A DNA stretch of 64,000 bases from Methylotenera sp. (GTDB taxonomy: Bacteria > Pseudomonadota > Gammaproteobacteria > Burkholderiales > Methylophilaceae): NCBI GenBank assembly GCA_013141075.1, contig JABFRQ010000002.1, positions 145,640 to 209,639 of the forward strand, read 5' to 3'. Shown piece by piece: positions 54,608 to 63,004 of this stretch (the stretch's first letter is position 1; each line of letters opens with the position of its first letter). The translations under genes and the position numbers were made by a program. Under the pieces are notes generated by a model. The model was not told the DNA's origin and did no database searches. It saw only the letters and a list, made by a program, of their open reading frames with translations.

Positions 54608-56527
54608 ATGCAAACTTCAACCGAAAACGCGCTTAAGCATTACCAACAAACTTTACTGCGCAACCCTAAAGATTTAGACGCGCAAATAAATTGCGGTAAT
54701 TTGTGCGTTGAGCTACATCGCTATGAAGAAGCTGCGGGTTATTTCAGGCGTTTGTCACGCATTCTCAAAACCAATTTAGACGTGCGTAATGCGCTTTGCT
54801 ATGCCTTGCAAGCCCTAGGTAACGAGTCGCACGCAAACGGCCGCTACGCGATGGCGGAAGCCTGTTTTGCTGAGGCGCTTGAGTATCAACAAGGCAACTC
54901 GGCGCATTTGTACAACCTTGGCAACGCGCAGCGCGAGCTTGGCAAGTCTAAAGCCGCGTTAGAAAGCTTTAGGCAATCTATAAAATTAGGCCCAAATGAC
55001 GCCGATGCTTATAACAATTTAGGTAATGTGCAGCGTGAATTGGGCCTACTAGATTTGGCAGTTGCAAGCTATGAAAAGGCGTTAACGCTTAACCCCAAGT
55101 TGTATCACGCAAAAGTACATTTGGTACACCAAAAACAGCACATCTGCGACTGGCAAGGCTTAGAAAATGATATTGCCGAGATTCGCGATTGGGTAAAAAA
55201 CGTGCCTGAAGCGCAAATTTCGCCTTTTGCGTTTTTAGCGATGCCAACAACAACCGCTGAAGAGCAAAAACTGTGCGCGAATAATTGGGTGAATAATCGC
55301 TATGCGGGGCTGATTCAGCAAAGTAAGTCGCTAAATTTGAATAATTCTAAACACCCCCGTCATTCCGTGCTCAACACAGAATCAAGTGACTTTAAGGCGC
55401 TGGATACCGATTTTCATCGGTATGACGGCGTTAGAAAAATCAAGATTGGTTATTTATCTGCCGATTTTCGCTTGCATCCACTGGCGTTTTTAATTTCTGA
55501 GTTGATTGAATTGCATGATAGAAACCAATTTGAAATTTTTGCATTTTCCTATGGTGTGAATGACCAAACTAGCGCGCGCGCAAGGCTAGAAAAGGCTTTT
55601 GACGAGTTTTACGATATTCGTAACTTATCTGAAATTGAAGCCGCGCAAAAAATTAACGCCTGCGAAATTGATATTTTGGTTGATTTAACAGGCTTTACCC
55701 AAACCAGCCGCAGCGGTATCGCGGCGCTACGCCCAGCACCTATTAACGTGAATTGGCTTGGGTTTGCAGGCACCATGGGTACATCAAATGGTAAGCCGTT
55801 TTTTGATTACATTCTCACCGACAACTTCATTACTCCGCCAGAAACCGCACAATATTATGCTGAACAATTAGCCGTGTTGCCACATTGCTATCAGCCAAAT
55901 GACCGCAAGCGCCCAGTTGGAAAAGAGCCGCTGCGAGCCGCTTGCAGCCTGCCTGACAGCGCCTTTGTGTTTTGCTGCTTTAACCAAACTTTTAAAATTA
56001 CACCTAACGTTTTTGCGGTGTGGATGCGTTTACTAAAAGCGGTGCCAAATAGCGTACTCTGGCTGCTAGATTGCAATGTTTGGGCTAAACAAAACTTAAT
56101 ACGCGAAGCTGCTTTACTGGGCATTGACGAAGATAAATTGATTTTTGCACCACGCGTCTCAATCGCCGACCACCTTGCCCGCCACGCGCATGCTGACTTG
56201 TTTTTAGACACGCTACCCTATAACGCACACACCACGTGTAGTGATGCTTTGTGGATGGGCGTGCCAGTATTAACATGCGTAGGTGACACCTTTGCAGCGC
56301 GTGTTGCAGGTAGCTTACTCACCGCTGTAGACTTAATAGAATGCATTACTTATAATATGCAAGATTATGAAAGTAAAGCACTTTATCTGGCAAGAAGCCC
56401 AGAAATTTTGCTGGCGATGAAGCAAAAATTATTGGGTAATAAAATGACTTCTGCTTTGTTTGATACTGACGAATTCGCCAAGGCACTTGAAGAGATTTAC
56501 CGAAACATACTTATCTCATCATTGTGA
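54608..56527 (+). CDS. TPR/O-GlcNAc-transferase-like (SPINDLY) glycosyltransferase
   Basis: 639 residues. N-terminal TPR array (~5-175: KDLDAQINCGNLCVELHRYEEA, AHLYNLGNAQRELGKSKAALESFRQSIKLGPNDADAYNNLGN, ...LNPKLYHAKVHL), then a GT41-type catalytic region (~280-635) with KIGYLSADFRLHPLAF, DILVDLTGFTQTSRSG, VNWLGFAGTMGT, DLFLDTLPYNAHTTCSDALWMGVPVLTCVGDTFAARVAGSLL. Such bacterial proteins glycosylate surface or flagellar proteins or unknown acceptors. Residues 250-274 (PRHSVLNTESSDFKALDTDF and a few more), between the two regions, are encoded by a palindromic repeat element, not by family sequence. A strong hairpin follows the stop. Confidence 0.9.
   Translation: MQTSTENALKHYQQTLLRNPKDLDAQINCGNLCVELHRYEEAAGYFRRLSRILKTNLDVRNALCYALQALGNESHANGRYAMAEACFAEALEYQQGNSAHLYNLGNAQRELGKSKAALESFRQSIKLGPNDADAYNNLGNVQRELGLLDLAVASYEKALTLNPKLYHAKVHLVHQKQHICDWQGLENDIAEIRDWVKNVPEAQISPFAFLAMPTTTAEEQKLCANNWVNNRYAGLIQQSKSLNLNNSKHPRHSVLNTESSDFKALDTDFHRYDGVRKIKIGYLSADFRLHPLAFLISELIELHDRNQFEIFAFSYGVNDQTSARARLEKAFDEFYDIRNLSEIEAAQKINACEIDILVDLTGFTQTSRSGIAALRPAPINVNWLGFAGTMGTSNGKPFFDYILTDNFITPPETAQYYAEQLAVLPHCYQPNDRKRPVGKEPLRAACSLPDSAFVFCCFNQTFKITPNVFAVWMRLLKAVPNSVLWLLDCNVWAKQNLIREAALLGIDEDKLIFAPRVSIADHLARHAHADLFLDTLPYNAHTTCSDALWMGVPVLTCVGDTFAARVAGSLLTAVDLIECITYNMQDYESKALYLARSPEILLAMKQKLLGNKMTSALFDTDEFAKALEEIYRNILISSL
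55357..55428 (+). repeat. 72-bp palindromic element inside the O-GlcNAc-transferase-like gene
   Basis: It begins ccgtcatt and ends atgacgg, carries the tggatacc and a perfect 8-bp hairpin ataccgat/atcggtat (55404-55423), and is therefore of the common CGTCATTCC...GGATACCG...GGTATGACGG intergenic class. At 72 bp (24 codons) it is a multiple of three and keeps the frame open. It falls exactly in the linker between TPR and catalytic domains. Confidence 0.85.
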
Positions 56528-56552
56528 ACATGGCACTGCAATCTAAACAATC

Positions 56553-56632
56553 GTCATTGCGAGCATAGCGCGGCAATCTGCGTTACTACTTTAGATTGCC
56601 GTGCTGCGCTCGCAATGACAATGATGTTTTTT
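56553..56632 (+). terminator. Long palindrome with T-run after the O-GlcNAc-transferase-like gene
   Basis: 27-base arms (56553-56579 and 56593-56619) gtcattgcgagc...ggcaatct and its complement, with three mismatches and a 13-base loop, followed by TTTTTTT at 56626-56632. Likely the terminator of the upstream gene. It belongs to the CGTCATTGCGAGC repeat class seen in many proteobacteria. Confidence 0.8.
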
Positions 56633-56756
56633 TAAGATCAACTAGCCATGCGTTCAAAACGTTATATACGCAAACAAAAGTCTCTTTAATATTTTTATGC
56701 TAAAGTCACATTAACAGTTATTTACAAAGAACCATACAAACACTTTAGGAAGCAAC

Positions 56757-57851
56757 ATGGCAGCAATCGACATTACCCCAATATTAAAATTTATGCTCGA
56801 CAAAGGCGGCTCAGACTTATTTTTTAGTACTGGCACCTCTATTCATATCGAGGTTGAGGGCGATACGGTGCCAATTAACGCGCAAGTAATGGCGCCTGGC
56901 ATGATTAAAGAAATTGCTTACTCGCTAATGAGTGCTGACCAAATTAAAGAGTTTGAAACAACGCTAGAATGCAATTTTGCAGTGGGTAAAAAAGATGTTG
57001 GCCGTTTCCGCGTAAATGTTTTTAGGCAGCGCGGTGAAGTGGGCATGGTGATTCGCCATATTAAAACTGAAATTCCATCGATTGACACTTTGGGCTTGCC
57101 GCCAGTTTTAAATGAGTTAATCATGCGCAAACGCGGGCTTATTTTGATTGTAGGCTCAACTGGCTCAGGCAAAACAACTTCGCTTGCCGCGATGATTGAC
57201 CACCGCAACGCAACCACCACTGGCCATATTTTAACGCTAGAAGACCCAATTGAGTTTATCCATAATCATAAAAAATCGGTGGTTGACCAACGTGAAGTAG
57301 GCATTGATACGCTCTCTTTTGAGAATGGCCTTAAAAATGCCATGCGCCAAGCACCAGACGTCATTTTAATTGGTGAAGTGCGTGATATGGAAGGCATGAA
57401 AAACGCCCTAGCCTACGCAGAAACTGGCCATTTATGCCTTGCCACACTACACGCCAACAATGCAAACCAAGCGCTTGAGCGCGTGATTTCGTTCTTCCCT
57501 GAAGAAGGCAAAGCAGGCTTGCTGCTTGGTATGTCAATGAATTTAGTGGCGATTATTTCGCAACGCTTAGTGCCTGGCAAACAAAGCAAACGCGTTGCTG
57601 CAACAGAGGTAATGATTAACACGCCTTATATTGCTGAGCTGATTCAAAAACAAAAAATTAGCGATATTAAAGAAAGCATGGCAGACAGCACCGATATTGG
57701 CATGGGCACGTTTGACCAATCATTATTCAGGCTATTTGCTAACGGTAAAATTGACGAAGACCAAGCGCTGGCGAATGCCGACTCACGCAATGATTTGTCG
57801 TTAAAAATCCGTTTTGCGGCTGAAGGTAATCGCAACTCAAGCTTTAGTTAG
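56757..57851 (+). CDS. pilU: Type IV pilus retraction ATPase, PilU-like
   Basis: 364 residues, GspE/PilT superfamily. Walker A GSTGSGKTTSLAAMIDHRN, Asp box and Walker B (PDVILIGEVRDMEG), His box (ETGHLCLATLHANNANQALERVISFFPEE). The N-terminal LKFMLDKGGSDLFFSTG and the C-terminal FDQSLFRLFANGKIDEDQALANADSRNDLSLKIR match PilU more than PilT. It hydrolyses ATP at the base of the pilus, assisting PilT in retraction and twitching motility. pilT, commonly directly upstream, is not in this window. Confidence 0.93.
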   Translation: MAAIDITPILKFMLDKGGSDLFFSTGTSIHIEVEGDTVPINAQVMAPGMIKEIAYSLMSADQIKEFETTLECNFAVGKKDVGRFRVNVFRQRGEVGMVIRHIKTEIPSIDTLGLPPVLNELIMRKRGLILIVGSTGSGKTTSLAAMIDHRNATTTGHILTLEDPIEFIHNHKKSVVDQREVGIDTLSFENGLKNAMRQAPDVILIGEVRDMEGMKNALAYAETGHLCLATLHANNANQALERVISFFPEEGKAGLLLGMSMNLVAIISQRLVPGKQSKRVAATEVMINTPYIAELIQKQKISDIKESMADSTDIGMGTFDQSLFRLFANGKIDEDQALANADSRNDLSLKIRFAAEGNRNSSFS

Positions 57852-57854
57852 CAC

Positions 57855-58751
57855 TTAACTTTCGTGGTTGCTGGCAGCAAACACTGCTGCAGCCACAATT
57901 AAACCGCCACCTAGCCACTCGTTCCAAGCCATTACCTCATGCGCTAAATAGTACGAGGCTATAGCAGCCACGACTAATTCAAACAAAAATAATACCGATG
58001 CGCGGGTAGCCGCAATGCGCGTTACGCCGTATTGCACAAACAAAGTCGCACCCATCAGCAATAAAGCAATTACACCCATCACCAGCCAATTAGTTGCATT
58101 AAAAAATGTAGGCATTATTAGCGTTTGGCTCGTAAACGGCATATAAATCGCCGAAACCACCAGCACGCCCACCCATACCGCAAAGCATTTTGCAGCTAAG
58201 CTTAAATGGCTCGCTTTGCGTGTGATTACATTGGTGAGCGAAAATCCTATGCCAGAAGATAGCGCTAACCATTCTGCGGTATTCCTCGGCAATGGCAAGC
58301 CGCCTAGTTTTGGGTCATACAGCATAATAAATGCACCGATAATAGACACCACAATCGCCATATAACCCGTAATATGCGTTTTCTCTTTTAGCCAAAAATG
58401 CGCTAAAAGCAATGTCCAAATTGGTGATAAATAAAATAGCAGCATCACGCGCATTACTTCGCCATCAATGACCGCCAGCACGTAAGCGAGGTTGGTGTAG
58501 CCCGCAATTAAGCCCAACCAAACAATGCTTTTAGGCTGTGTAAACACGCTGCGCCAGTGTTTAGCGAATAGAATGCAGCCCAACACAATAGCAATTGCAT
58601 ACGTGTAAAAGCTTGATGCCACGCCAGAAACGCCAGCCTCGTTCATCAAGCGATACGGATACCACACCACGCCCCAGCACAGCGCACCAAAAAGCAAGCC
58701 AAACACTGCAAAAAGGTTTTTATTATTGTCGTTGCTCACTATAATGCTCAC
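57855..58751 (-). CDS. EamA-family (DMT) transporter
   Basis: 298 residues with ten predicted membrane helices in two EamA repeats (~10-140 and ~155-290). Typical patterns: FGALCWGVVWYPYRLMNEAGVSG, LSPIWTLLLAHFWLKEKTHITGY, and LFLFELVVAAIASYYLAHEVMAWNEWLGGGLIVAAAVF. An inner membrane exporter or importer of metabolites, substrate unknown. It ends 3 bases from pilU (convergent) and starts 3 bases from dapC (divergent), with an extremely small promoter space. Confidence 0.93.
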   Translation of the reverse strand: MSIIVSNDNNKNLFAVFGLLFGALCWGVVWYPYRLMNEAGVSGVASSFYTYAIAIVLGCILFAKHWRSVFTQPKSIVWLGLIAGYTNLAYVLAVIDGEVMRVMLLFYLSPIWTLLLAHFWLKEKTHITGYMAIVVSIIGAFIMLYDPKLGGLPLPRNTAEWLALSSGIGFSLTNVITRKASHLSLAAKCFAVWVGVLVVSAIYMPFTSQTLIMPTFFNATNWLVMGVIALLLMGATLFVQYGVTRIAATRASVLFLFELVVAAIASYYLAHEVMAWNEWLGGGLIVAAAVFAASNHES

Positions 58752-58753
58752 TT

Positions 58754-59938
58754 ATGAATCCAAATTTAAATTTGCTACAACCCTACCCATTTCAACGTTT
58801 ACGTGACCTGTTTAAAGGCGTCACTCCAAACGCGGATTATGCTGCCATTAACTTATCCATCGGCGAGCCTAAACATGCCACGCCACAGCTCATTAAAGAC
58901 GCGCTGGTGAATAATTTAGCAGGTTTGGCTAGCTACCCTACAACAATCGGCGTACCTGCGCTTAGAGAGGCAATTTCACACTGGATTACGCGCCGTTACA
59001 ACGTGCCTGTACTTAACCCTGAAACCGCCATTTTACCCGTAACAGGCAGCCGCGAAGCTTTATTTGCCTTTGCCCAAGTGATTATTGATAATACCAAGCC
59101 AAACCCTGTCGTAATATCGCCAAATCCGTTTTATCAAATCTACGAAGGCGCGGCATTTTTAGCGGGCGCAACGCCCTACTTTTTAAATACATTACCTGAA
59201 AATCAACACGCAATGGACTTTGAAAGCGTGCCAGTTGATGTGCTAAACCGCACACAATTGGCTTACGTATGCAGCCCAGGCAACCCTTCTGGCAAGGTGA
59301 TGACCCTAGCGCAATGGAAAACAATTTTTGAATTATCAGACAAATACGGCTTTGTAATTGCGGCTGACGAATGCTATTCAGAAATCTATTTTAATGAAAA
59401 AAATCCGCCATTAGGTGCCCTGCAAGCCGCGTATTTATTGGGTCGCAGCCATGCTAATTTAATAGTATTTAGCTCACTTTCTAAGCGCTCAAACGTGCCA
59501 GGCATGCGCTCAGGCTTTGTGGCGGGAGATGAAAAAATTATTGAGAAATTTGCGCTTTACCGCACCTATCATGGCTGCGCGATGAACCCCGCTGTACAAG
59601 CGGCTTCTATCGCCGCGTGGAATGACGAAGCGCATGTGATTGAAAACCGTAGGCTTTATGCTGAAAAATTTAAAATAGTCACGCCAATGTTAAATGACGC
59701 ATTGCAAGTTGAAATGCCCGATGCCGCGTTTTATTTGTGGGCTAGAAGCAACATACCTGACACCGAATTTGCCTTAAAACTATATCGAGATTTTAACGTA
59801 ACCGTGCTACCAGGCAGCTATTTAGCCCGTGAAGCACATGGTGTGAACCCAGGTGAAGGTTTTGTAAGATTGGCATTGGTGGCAAGTTTAGATGAATGTA
59901 TTGATGCGGCGAAACGCATTCAACAACTTTCTTCTTGA
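58754..59938 (+). CDS. dapC: Succinyldiaminopimelate transaminase
   Basis: 394 residues, PLP fold type I, class I/II aminotransferase. Typical for the proteobacterial DapC subgroup: INLSIGEPKHATPQLIKDAL, YPTTIGVPALREAI, AADECYSEIYF, and the PLP-lysine motif SSLSKRSNVPGMRSGFVAGD, which is characteristic of this family. It converts N-succinyl-2-amino-6-ketopimelate to N-succinyl-LL-diaminopimelate in lysine/peptidoglycan synthesis. Start ATG 58754. Confidence 0.9.
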   Translation: MNPNLNLLQPYPFQRLRDLFKGVTPNADYAAINLSIGEPKHATPQLIKDALVNNLAGLASYPTTIGVPALREAISHWITRRYNVPVLNPETAILPVTGSREALFAFAQVIIDNTKPNPVVISPNPFYQIYEGAAFLAGATPYFLNTLPENQHAMDFESVPVDVLNRTQLAYVCSPGNPSGKVMTLAQWKTIFELSDKYGFVIAADECYSEIYFNEKNPPLGALQAAYLLGRSHANLIVFSSLSKRSNVPGMRSGFVAGDEKIIEKFALYRTYHGCAMNPAVQAASIAAWNDEAHVIENRRLYAEKFKIVTPMLNDALQVEMPDAAFYLWARSNIPDTEFALKLYRDFNVTVLPGSYLAREAHGVNPGEGFVRLALVASLDECIDAAKRIQQLSS

Positions 59939-59990
59939 TTGCATTCACTGGCTTTGACAATATAAACAAATATACTTTTATTTATGGTTA

Positions 59991-60385
59991 TCAGATAACC
60001 TTTACCACCACTTTACCTTTTGCACGCCCTTCTTCAAGATAAGCCAGTGCTTCCGTTGTTTGATCGAATGGAAATACCTTATCGATTACTGGAACAATGT
60101 GTCCCGCGTCAAGAAGCTTGCCAATCTCTGCGAGCTGGTGACCATCAGGATGTACGAACAGAAATGAATACTCGACATCGCGTTTCTTGGCTTTGCGAAT
60201 TATCTTGATGCTAATCAACATGAATACGAGCTTCATGATGAAGTTCATACCTCTGGTGCGAGCGAATGCGGCGTCTGGTGGGCCGACCAGCGAGACGAGG
60301 CTACTCTTGGGTTTCAAAATATGAAGGGATTTTTTGATCCCGTCGCCCCTGATGGTACCCAGCACAACATCATAACCTGCAACAC
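59991..60385 (-). pseudogene. C-terminal remnant of a zinc-type alcohol dehydrogenase/quinone oxidoreductase
   Basis: About 130 codons matching the second half of MDR-superfamily NADP-dependent oxidoreductases: AGYDVVLGTIRGDGIKKSLHILKPKSSLVSLVGPPDAAFA..., then HQLAEIGKLLDAGHIVPVIDKVFPFDQTTEALAYLEEGRAKGKVVVKV. The catalytic domain and the first half of the nucleotide-binding domain are missing. Upstream of about 60385 the sequence switches abruptly to a ferredoxin gene on the opposite strand, so this is a rearrangement product. Confidence 0.85.
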
Positions 60386-60617
60386 ATTCTCGAAGGCCTG
60401 CGCCTGCGCTACTTGCCATGTGATTGTGCGCGAAGGCTTTGAATCATTGCCACCCTCAGAAGAAAAAGAAGACGACCTGCTGGACAGGGCATGGGGTCTC
60501 GACCCCAAGTCACGCTTATCATGCCAAGCGATTGTCGACAAGAAGGACTTGGTCATATAAATCCCCAAGCACTCAATCAATATAGCAAAAGAAGGGCACG
60601 TTAAAAAGGCTGATTAA
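60378..60617 (+). pseudogene. fdx: C-terminal remnant of an Isc-type [2Fe-2S] ferredoxin gene
   Basis: The + strand encodes SKACACATCHVIVREGFESL, then PPSEEKEDDLLDRAWGLDPKSRLSCQAIVDKKDLV, nearly identical in type to the last two thirds of Fdx. An in-frame TAA (60558-60560) follows, after which the frame continues IPKHSINIAKEGHVKKAD to a natural stop at 60615. The first ~40 codons, including the first cluster cysteine, are absent. Both the missing 5' part and the internal stop (a probable GAA-to-TAA change) show decay. Confidence 0.88.
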
Positions 60618-60757
60618 TCTTGGGGCGGAGCTTAACGCTTTTACCCATCTTCCGCCCAAAATATGTGAGCGTAATTAACTCATTGAGCAACTTGATAGGG
60701 GCGGATGTAGAAAAGCTCGCACCTTTATTGCGCAAAAAGATTTAATTTGGCTACAAA
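60618..60757. other. Spacer within the gene-debris patch
   Basis: About 140 bases of non-coding sequence between the ferredoxin remnant and the second dehydrogenase remnant. No frame or hairpin of note. Confidence 0.4.
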
Positions 60758-60826
60758 TTAAATGATTTTTACCCCCACCTTTCCCTTGGCCCAGCCTTTT
60801 TCTAGATAGGCAAGTGCCTCGCTCTG
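60758..60826 (-). pseudogene. Second short C-terminal remnant of an alcohol dehydrogenase
   Basis: The minus strand encodes QSEALAYLEKGWAKGKVGVKII followed by a stop. It is paralogous to the end of the larger remnant (TEALAYLEEGRAKGKVVVKVI), with about 70% similarity at DNA level in the shared stretch. Only 22 codons survive, directly abutting the stop of the SnoaL-like gene. Confidence 0.75.
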
Positions 60827-61282
60827 CTAGCTTACAATTTGTTCGCCGACAGCTTCTTTGAGCCCAGCTGCTGCTTGGGCGGCAAGGGCGCTGGCTGCTG
60901 CTTCCGAGTCTTGAAACTCTTCAAGCGCATAAACTTTGCCCCACTTAAGAGTGAACACGTGGAGACCACGGTTGATATATGCATCCCCGTTAAGTAACGT
61001 TGCAGTGCCGTCCCACTCGACAAACACATTAGTATTCCACGGCCAACCAACTACCCAGACGTTGTTGACCTTGATATGGAGTTTGGGCTGAGTACGGCCA
61101 AGGCGTTCAAACCAGCGGCGTAGGGCTGCTTTATCGTGGCGCTCACCGCCAAGCGTGTGTGTGCCGGAAACGCGATGATGGATATTTGGCGCAACTGCTT
61201 CTACTGCCTCATCCCAGCGATGATTGTTGACGTGGTCAAAGGTCTGACGGATTTTTTTCTGAACAATGTAACTGTATAACAT
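60827..61282 (-). CDS. SnoaL-like (NTF2-fold) protein
   Basis: 151 residues. NTF2-like fold indicated by VQKKIRQTFDHVNNHRWDEAVEAVAPNIHHRVSG and KAALRRWFERLGRTQPKLHIKVNNVWVVGWPWNTNVFVEWDG...YINRGLHVFTLKWGKVYALEEFQD. Such proteins are often polyketide cyclase- or isomerase-like, or accessory to SDR enzymes. The C-terminal ~25 residues are Ala-rich. GGAG lies before the ATG. It is the last gene of an apparent tetR-SDR-SnoaL unit, 90 bases after the SDR gene. Confidence 0.85.
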   Translation of the reverse strand: MLYSYIVQKKIRQTFDHVNNHRWDEAVEAVAPNIHHRVSGTHTLGGERHDKAALRRWFERLGRTQPKLHIKVNNVWVVGWPWNTNVFVEWDGTATLLNGDAYINRGLHVFTLKWGKVYALEEFQDSEAAASALAAQAAAGLKEAVGEQIVS

Positions 61283-61372
61283 TAGAATTCTCCAATTAAT
61301 TAGGATGATATTAAAAAGCAGAAAGCTACTCTGTCTTAGTAACTCTCCTACGTGGTCTTACAAAATTGTTGC

Positions 61373-62206
61373 CTATAGCTGGCTGGCTATTTGAGCGAGT
61401 GAATCTAGTTTCATCTCTTTACGAATGCCGCTATCTACTAATGCAGCAGGCGCAAACCTTCTCAGAAGACTCAGGCGGCAGGCTAATTTTCCAGCAGCGT
61501 AACGCAGCTTGGGATGTTTGGCATTGGCAGCTTTCAATACAACACTGGCAACTACTTTTGGGTCATCGCCAGCCGCAATGGCCGCTTTCGTTATCTTTGA
61601 GAGTGCTTTGCGTGCAATATTGTATTCATCTAATTTGACATCAACTTCTGGAGCATTGGCTTCAAATTGTGTATTGGTATAGCCAGGCTCAACCACAGAT
61701 ACACGGATGCCTCTTGTTCGTAACTCATGGTCTAGTGATTCAGAAAATCCTTCTACAGCATGCTTAGTAGCCGCATACGTTGCCATGTACGGTGCTGGTA
61801 TCAGCCCTAGAATGGAACCGATGTTGATGATGCGACCTTCACCCTGTTTTCTCATATAAGGCACAACAGCACGCGTCATACGGACAATGCCAAAAAAATT
61901 GGTATCAAAAATCATTTTGGTTTGTTCAATTGAACTTTCTTCGGCACCACCTGGCGATACGCCGAAGCCTGCGTTGTTCACAACCAAATCAATCCTGCCT
62001 TCAATTTTGATTACTTCTTTTAAGGCCACTTCTATAGATTCTTCGCTATTTACATCCAGCACGATCATCTTGTATGAAGACTGTGTGGTTTGTACTACTC
62101 TGCGACTTGTTCCGTAAACTTTATAGCCAGAGTTTGCTAGTAACTCAGCTGTTGCTGCACCGATTCCTGATGATGCGCCAGTTACAATTGCGACTTTGTC
62201 TTTCAT
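61373..62206 (-). CDS. Short-chain dehydrogenase/reductase
   Basis: 277 residues, classical SDR: cofactor motif TGASSGIGAATAEL, NNAGFG, catalytic Ser in IGSILG, and YAATKHA (Tyr and Lys). The Arg after the second strand (YGTSRR) favours NADP. The C-terminal extension (SRL-type, ~240-277) is typical of the COG0300/DltE-like group. The substrate is unknown. It is probably repressed by the TetR-type regulator encoded upstream, since a matching operator lies 47 bases before the start. Confidence 0.93.
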   Translation of the reverse strand: MKDKVAIVTGASSGIGAATAELLANSGYKVYGTSRRVVQTTQSSYKMIVLDVNSEESIEVALKEVIKIEGRIDLVVNNAGFGVSPGGAEESSIEQTKMIFDTNFFGIVRMTRAVVPYMRKQGEGRIINIGSILGLIPAPYMATYAATKHAVEGFSESLDHELRTRGIRVSVVEPGYTNTQFEANAPEVDVKLDEYNIARKALSKITKAAIAAGDDPKVVASVVLKAANAKHPKLRYAAGKLACRLSLLRRFAPAALVDSGIRKEMKLDSLAQIASQL

Positions 62207-62252
62207 GTTGTTGCTCCTATTTAATTAAAATTTGTAAAACATTGCATTTTTA

Positions 62253-62268
62253 TATGACGACCATCATA
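62253..62268. promoter_or_regulatory. TetR-type operator upstream of the SDR gene
   Basis: TATGACGACCATCATA: 7-bp half-sites TATGACG and CATCATA (one mismatch) with a 2-base centre. It is nearly identical to the palindrome in front of the tetR gene (62915-62930). Confidence 0.75.
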
Positions 62269-62310
62269 TTTTAGAGTAAAAAAAAGCCAAAGTAATCAAT
62301 GATTAAACTA

Positions 62311-62910
62311 TCAATCTTTGGCATCGTAGTGTTTCAAAGCTGCACTACGGAAAGCTTCACTAAGCTCAGGGTCATCTACCGCACGTGCTAACAATAATGT
62401 TCCTACCATCGTCGAAAAGATGACTAGCGCTTTATCATAAGCATCAGATTGGTTGGCAGACAATCGGCTTTCAATAAGCGCCAACATTTCTTTGACGCGG
62501 CAAGTAGAGGCGTTTCTCACTTCTGGTGCTTGGCGAGGCATTTCTGAACCTAATGCGGCTAAAGAGCATCCTGTTTCAAAGTTAGCGATATGCTCATTGG
62601 ATAAATAAACATTCATCAGGGTTTGTAGCGCCTGATCGCTAGGGACTTCAGCTAATACTCGCTTAATAATAGCAATAGTATCTTCCCCAGCCCGATCTGC
62701 AGCCTCGGCGAGCATTGCATCACGGGATGAAAAATGAGCGTAAAATCCCCCATGCGTGAGGCCCGCTTCTTTCATAATATCTGCTACACCAGTTCCGTCG
62801 TATCCACTTCTGCGGATTACCCGCGCGGCGGTTTCCACAATGCGTGCATGTGTAATTTCTTTACGACTAGAGAGGTTTTGTTTCGAATTTGCCTGCTTCA
62901 TGACGGACAT
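62311..62910 (-). CDS. TetR/AcrR family repressor
   Basis: 199 residues. N-terminal HTH ~20-65 (ARIVETAARVIRRSGYDGTGVADIMKEAGLTHGGFYAHFSSRDAMLAEAADRA), with a C-terminal ligand-binding domain of the TetR_C_16-like type containing a conserved cysteine (ANFETGCSLAALGSEM). Likely represses itself and the SDR-SnoaL genes, judged from two near-identical palindromes, one 5 bases before its start. The ligand is unknown. A second in-frame ATG at 62901 may be used. Confidence 0.92.
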   Translation of the reverse strand: MSVMKQANSKQNLSSRKEITHARIVETAARVIRRSGYDGTGVADIMKEAGLTHGGFYAHFSSRDAMLAEAADRAGEDTIAIIKRVLAEVPSDQALQTLMNVYLSNEHIANFETGCSLAALGSEMPRQAPEVRNASTCRVKEMLALIESRLSANQSDAYDKALVIFSTMVGTLLLARAVDDPELSEAFRSAALKHYDAKD

Positions 62911-62914
62911 AATA

Positions 62915-62930
62915 TATGACGGTCGTCATA
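62915..62930. promoter_or_regulatory. TetR-type operator upstream of tetR
   Basis: Perfect 16-base palindrome TATGACGGTCGTCATA (7-bp half-sites, 2-base centre) directly before the start of the TetR-type gene; the partner site is at 62253-62268. Confidence 0.8.
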
Positions 62931-63004
62931 ATTTCAATTAAAATAAGTTTAACTCATAAAAATTTTTGATAAGGTACTAGGATTTTTTGTGAACGTGGTT
63001 TCAA

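Noticed and set aside
59415..59456. Possible ninth copy of palindromic repeat A within dapC (tgccctgcaagcc ... cagccatgct)
   Set aside because: Both ends resemble copy 3, but the core does not match, and the encoded residues (GALQAAYLLGRSHAN) are what I expect in this aminotransferase family, so chance or convergence is more likely.
60321..60560. Apparent complete 79-codon ferredoxin gene with its own ATG
   Set aside because: The first 20 codons are antisense to the dehydrogenase remnant and the cluster-binding domain is incomplete, so it is treated as a pseudogene.
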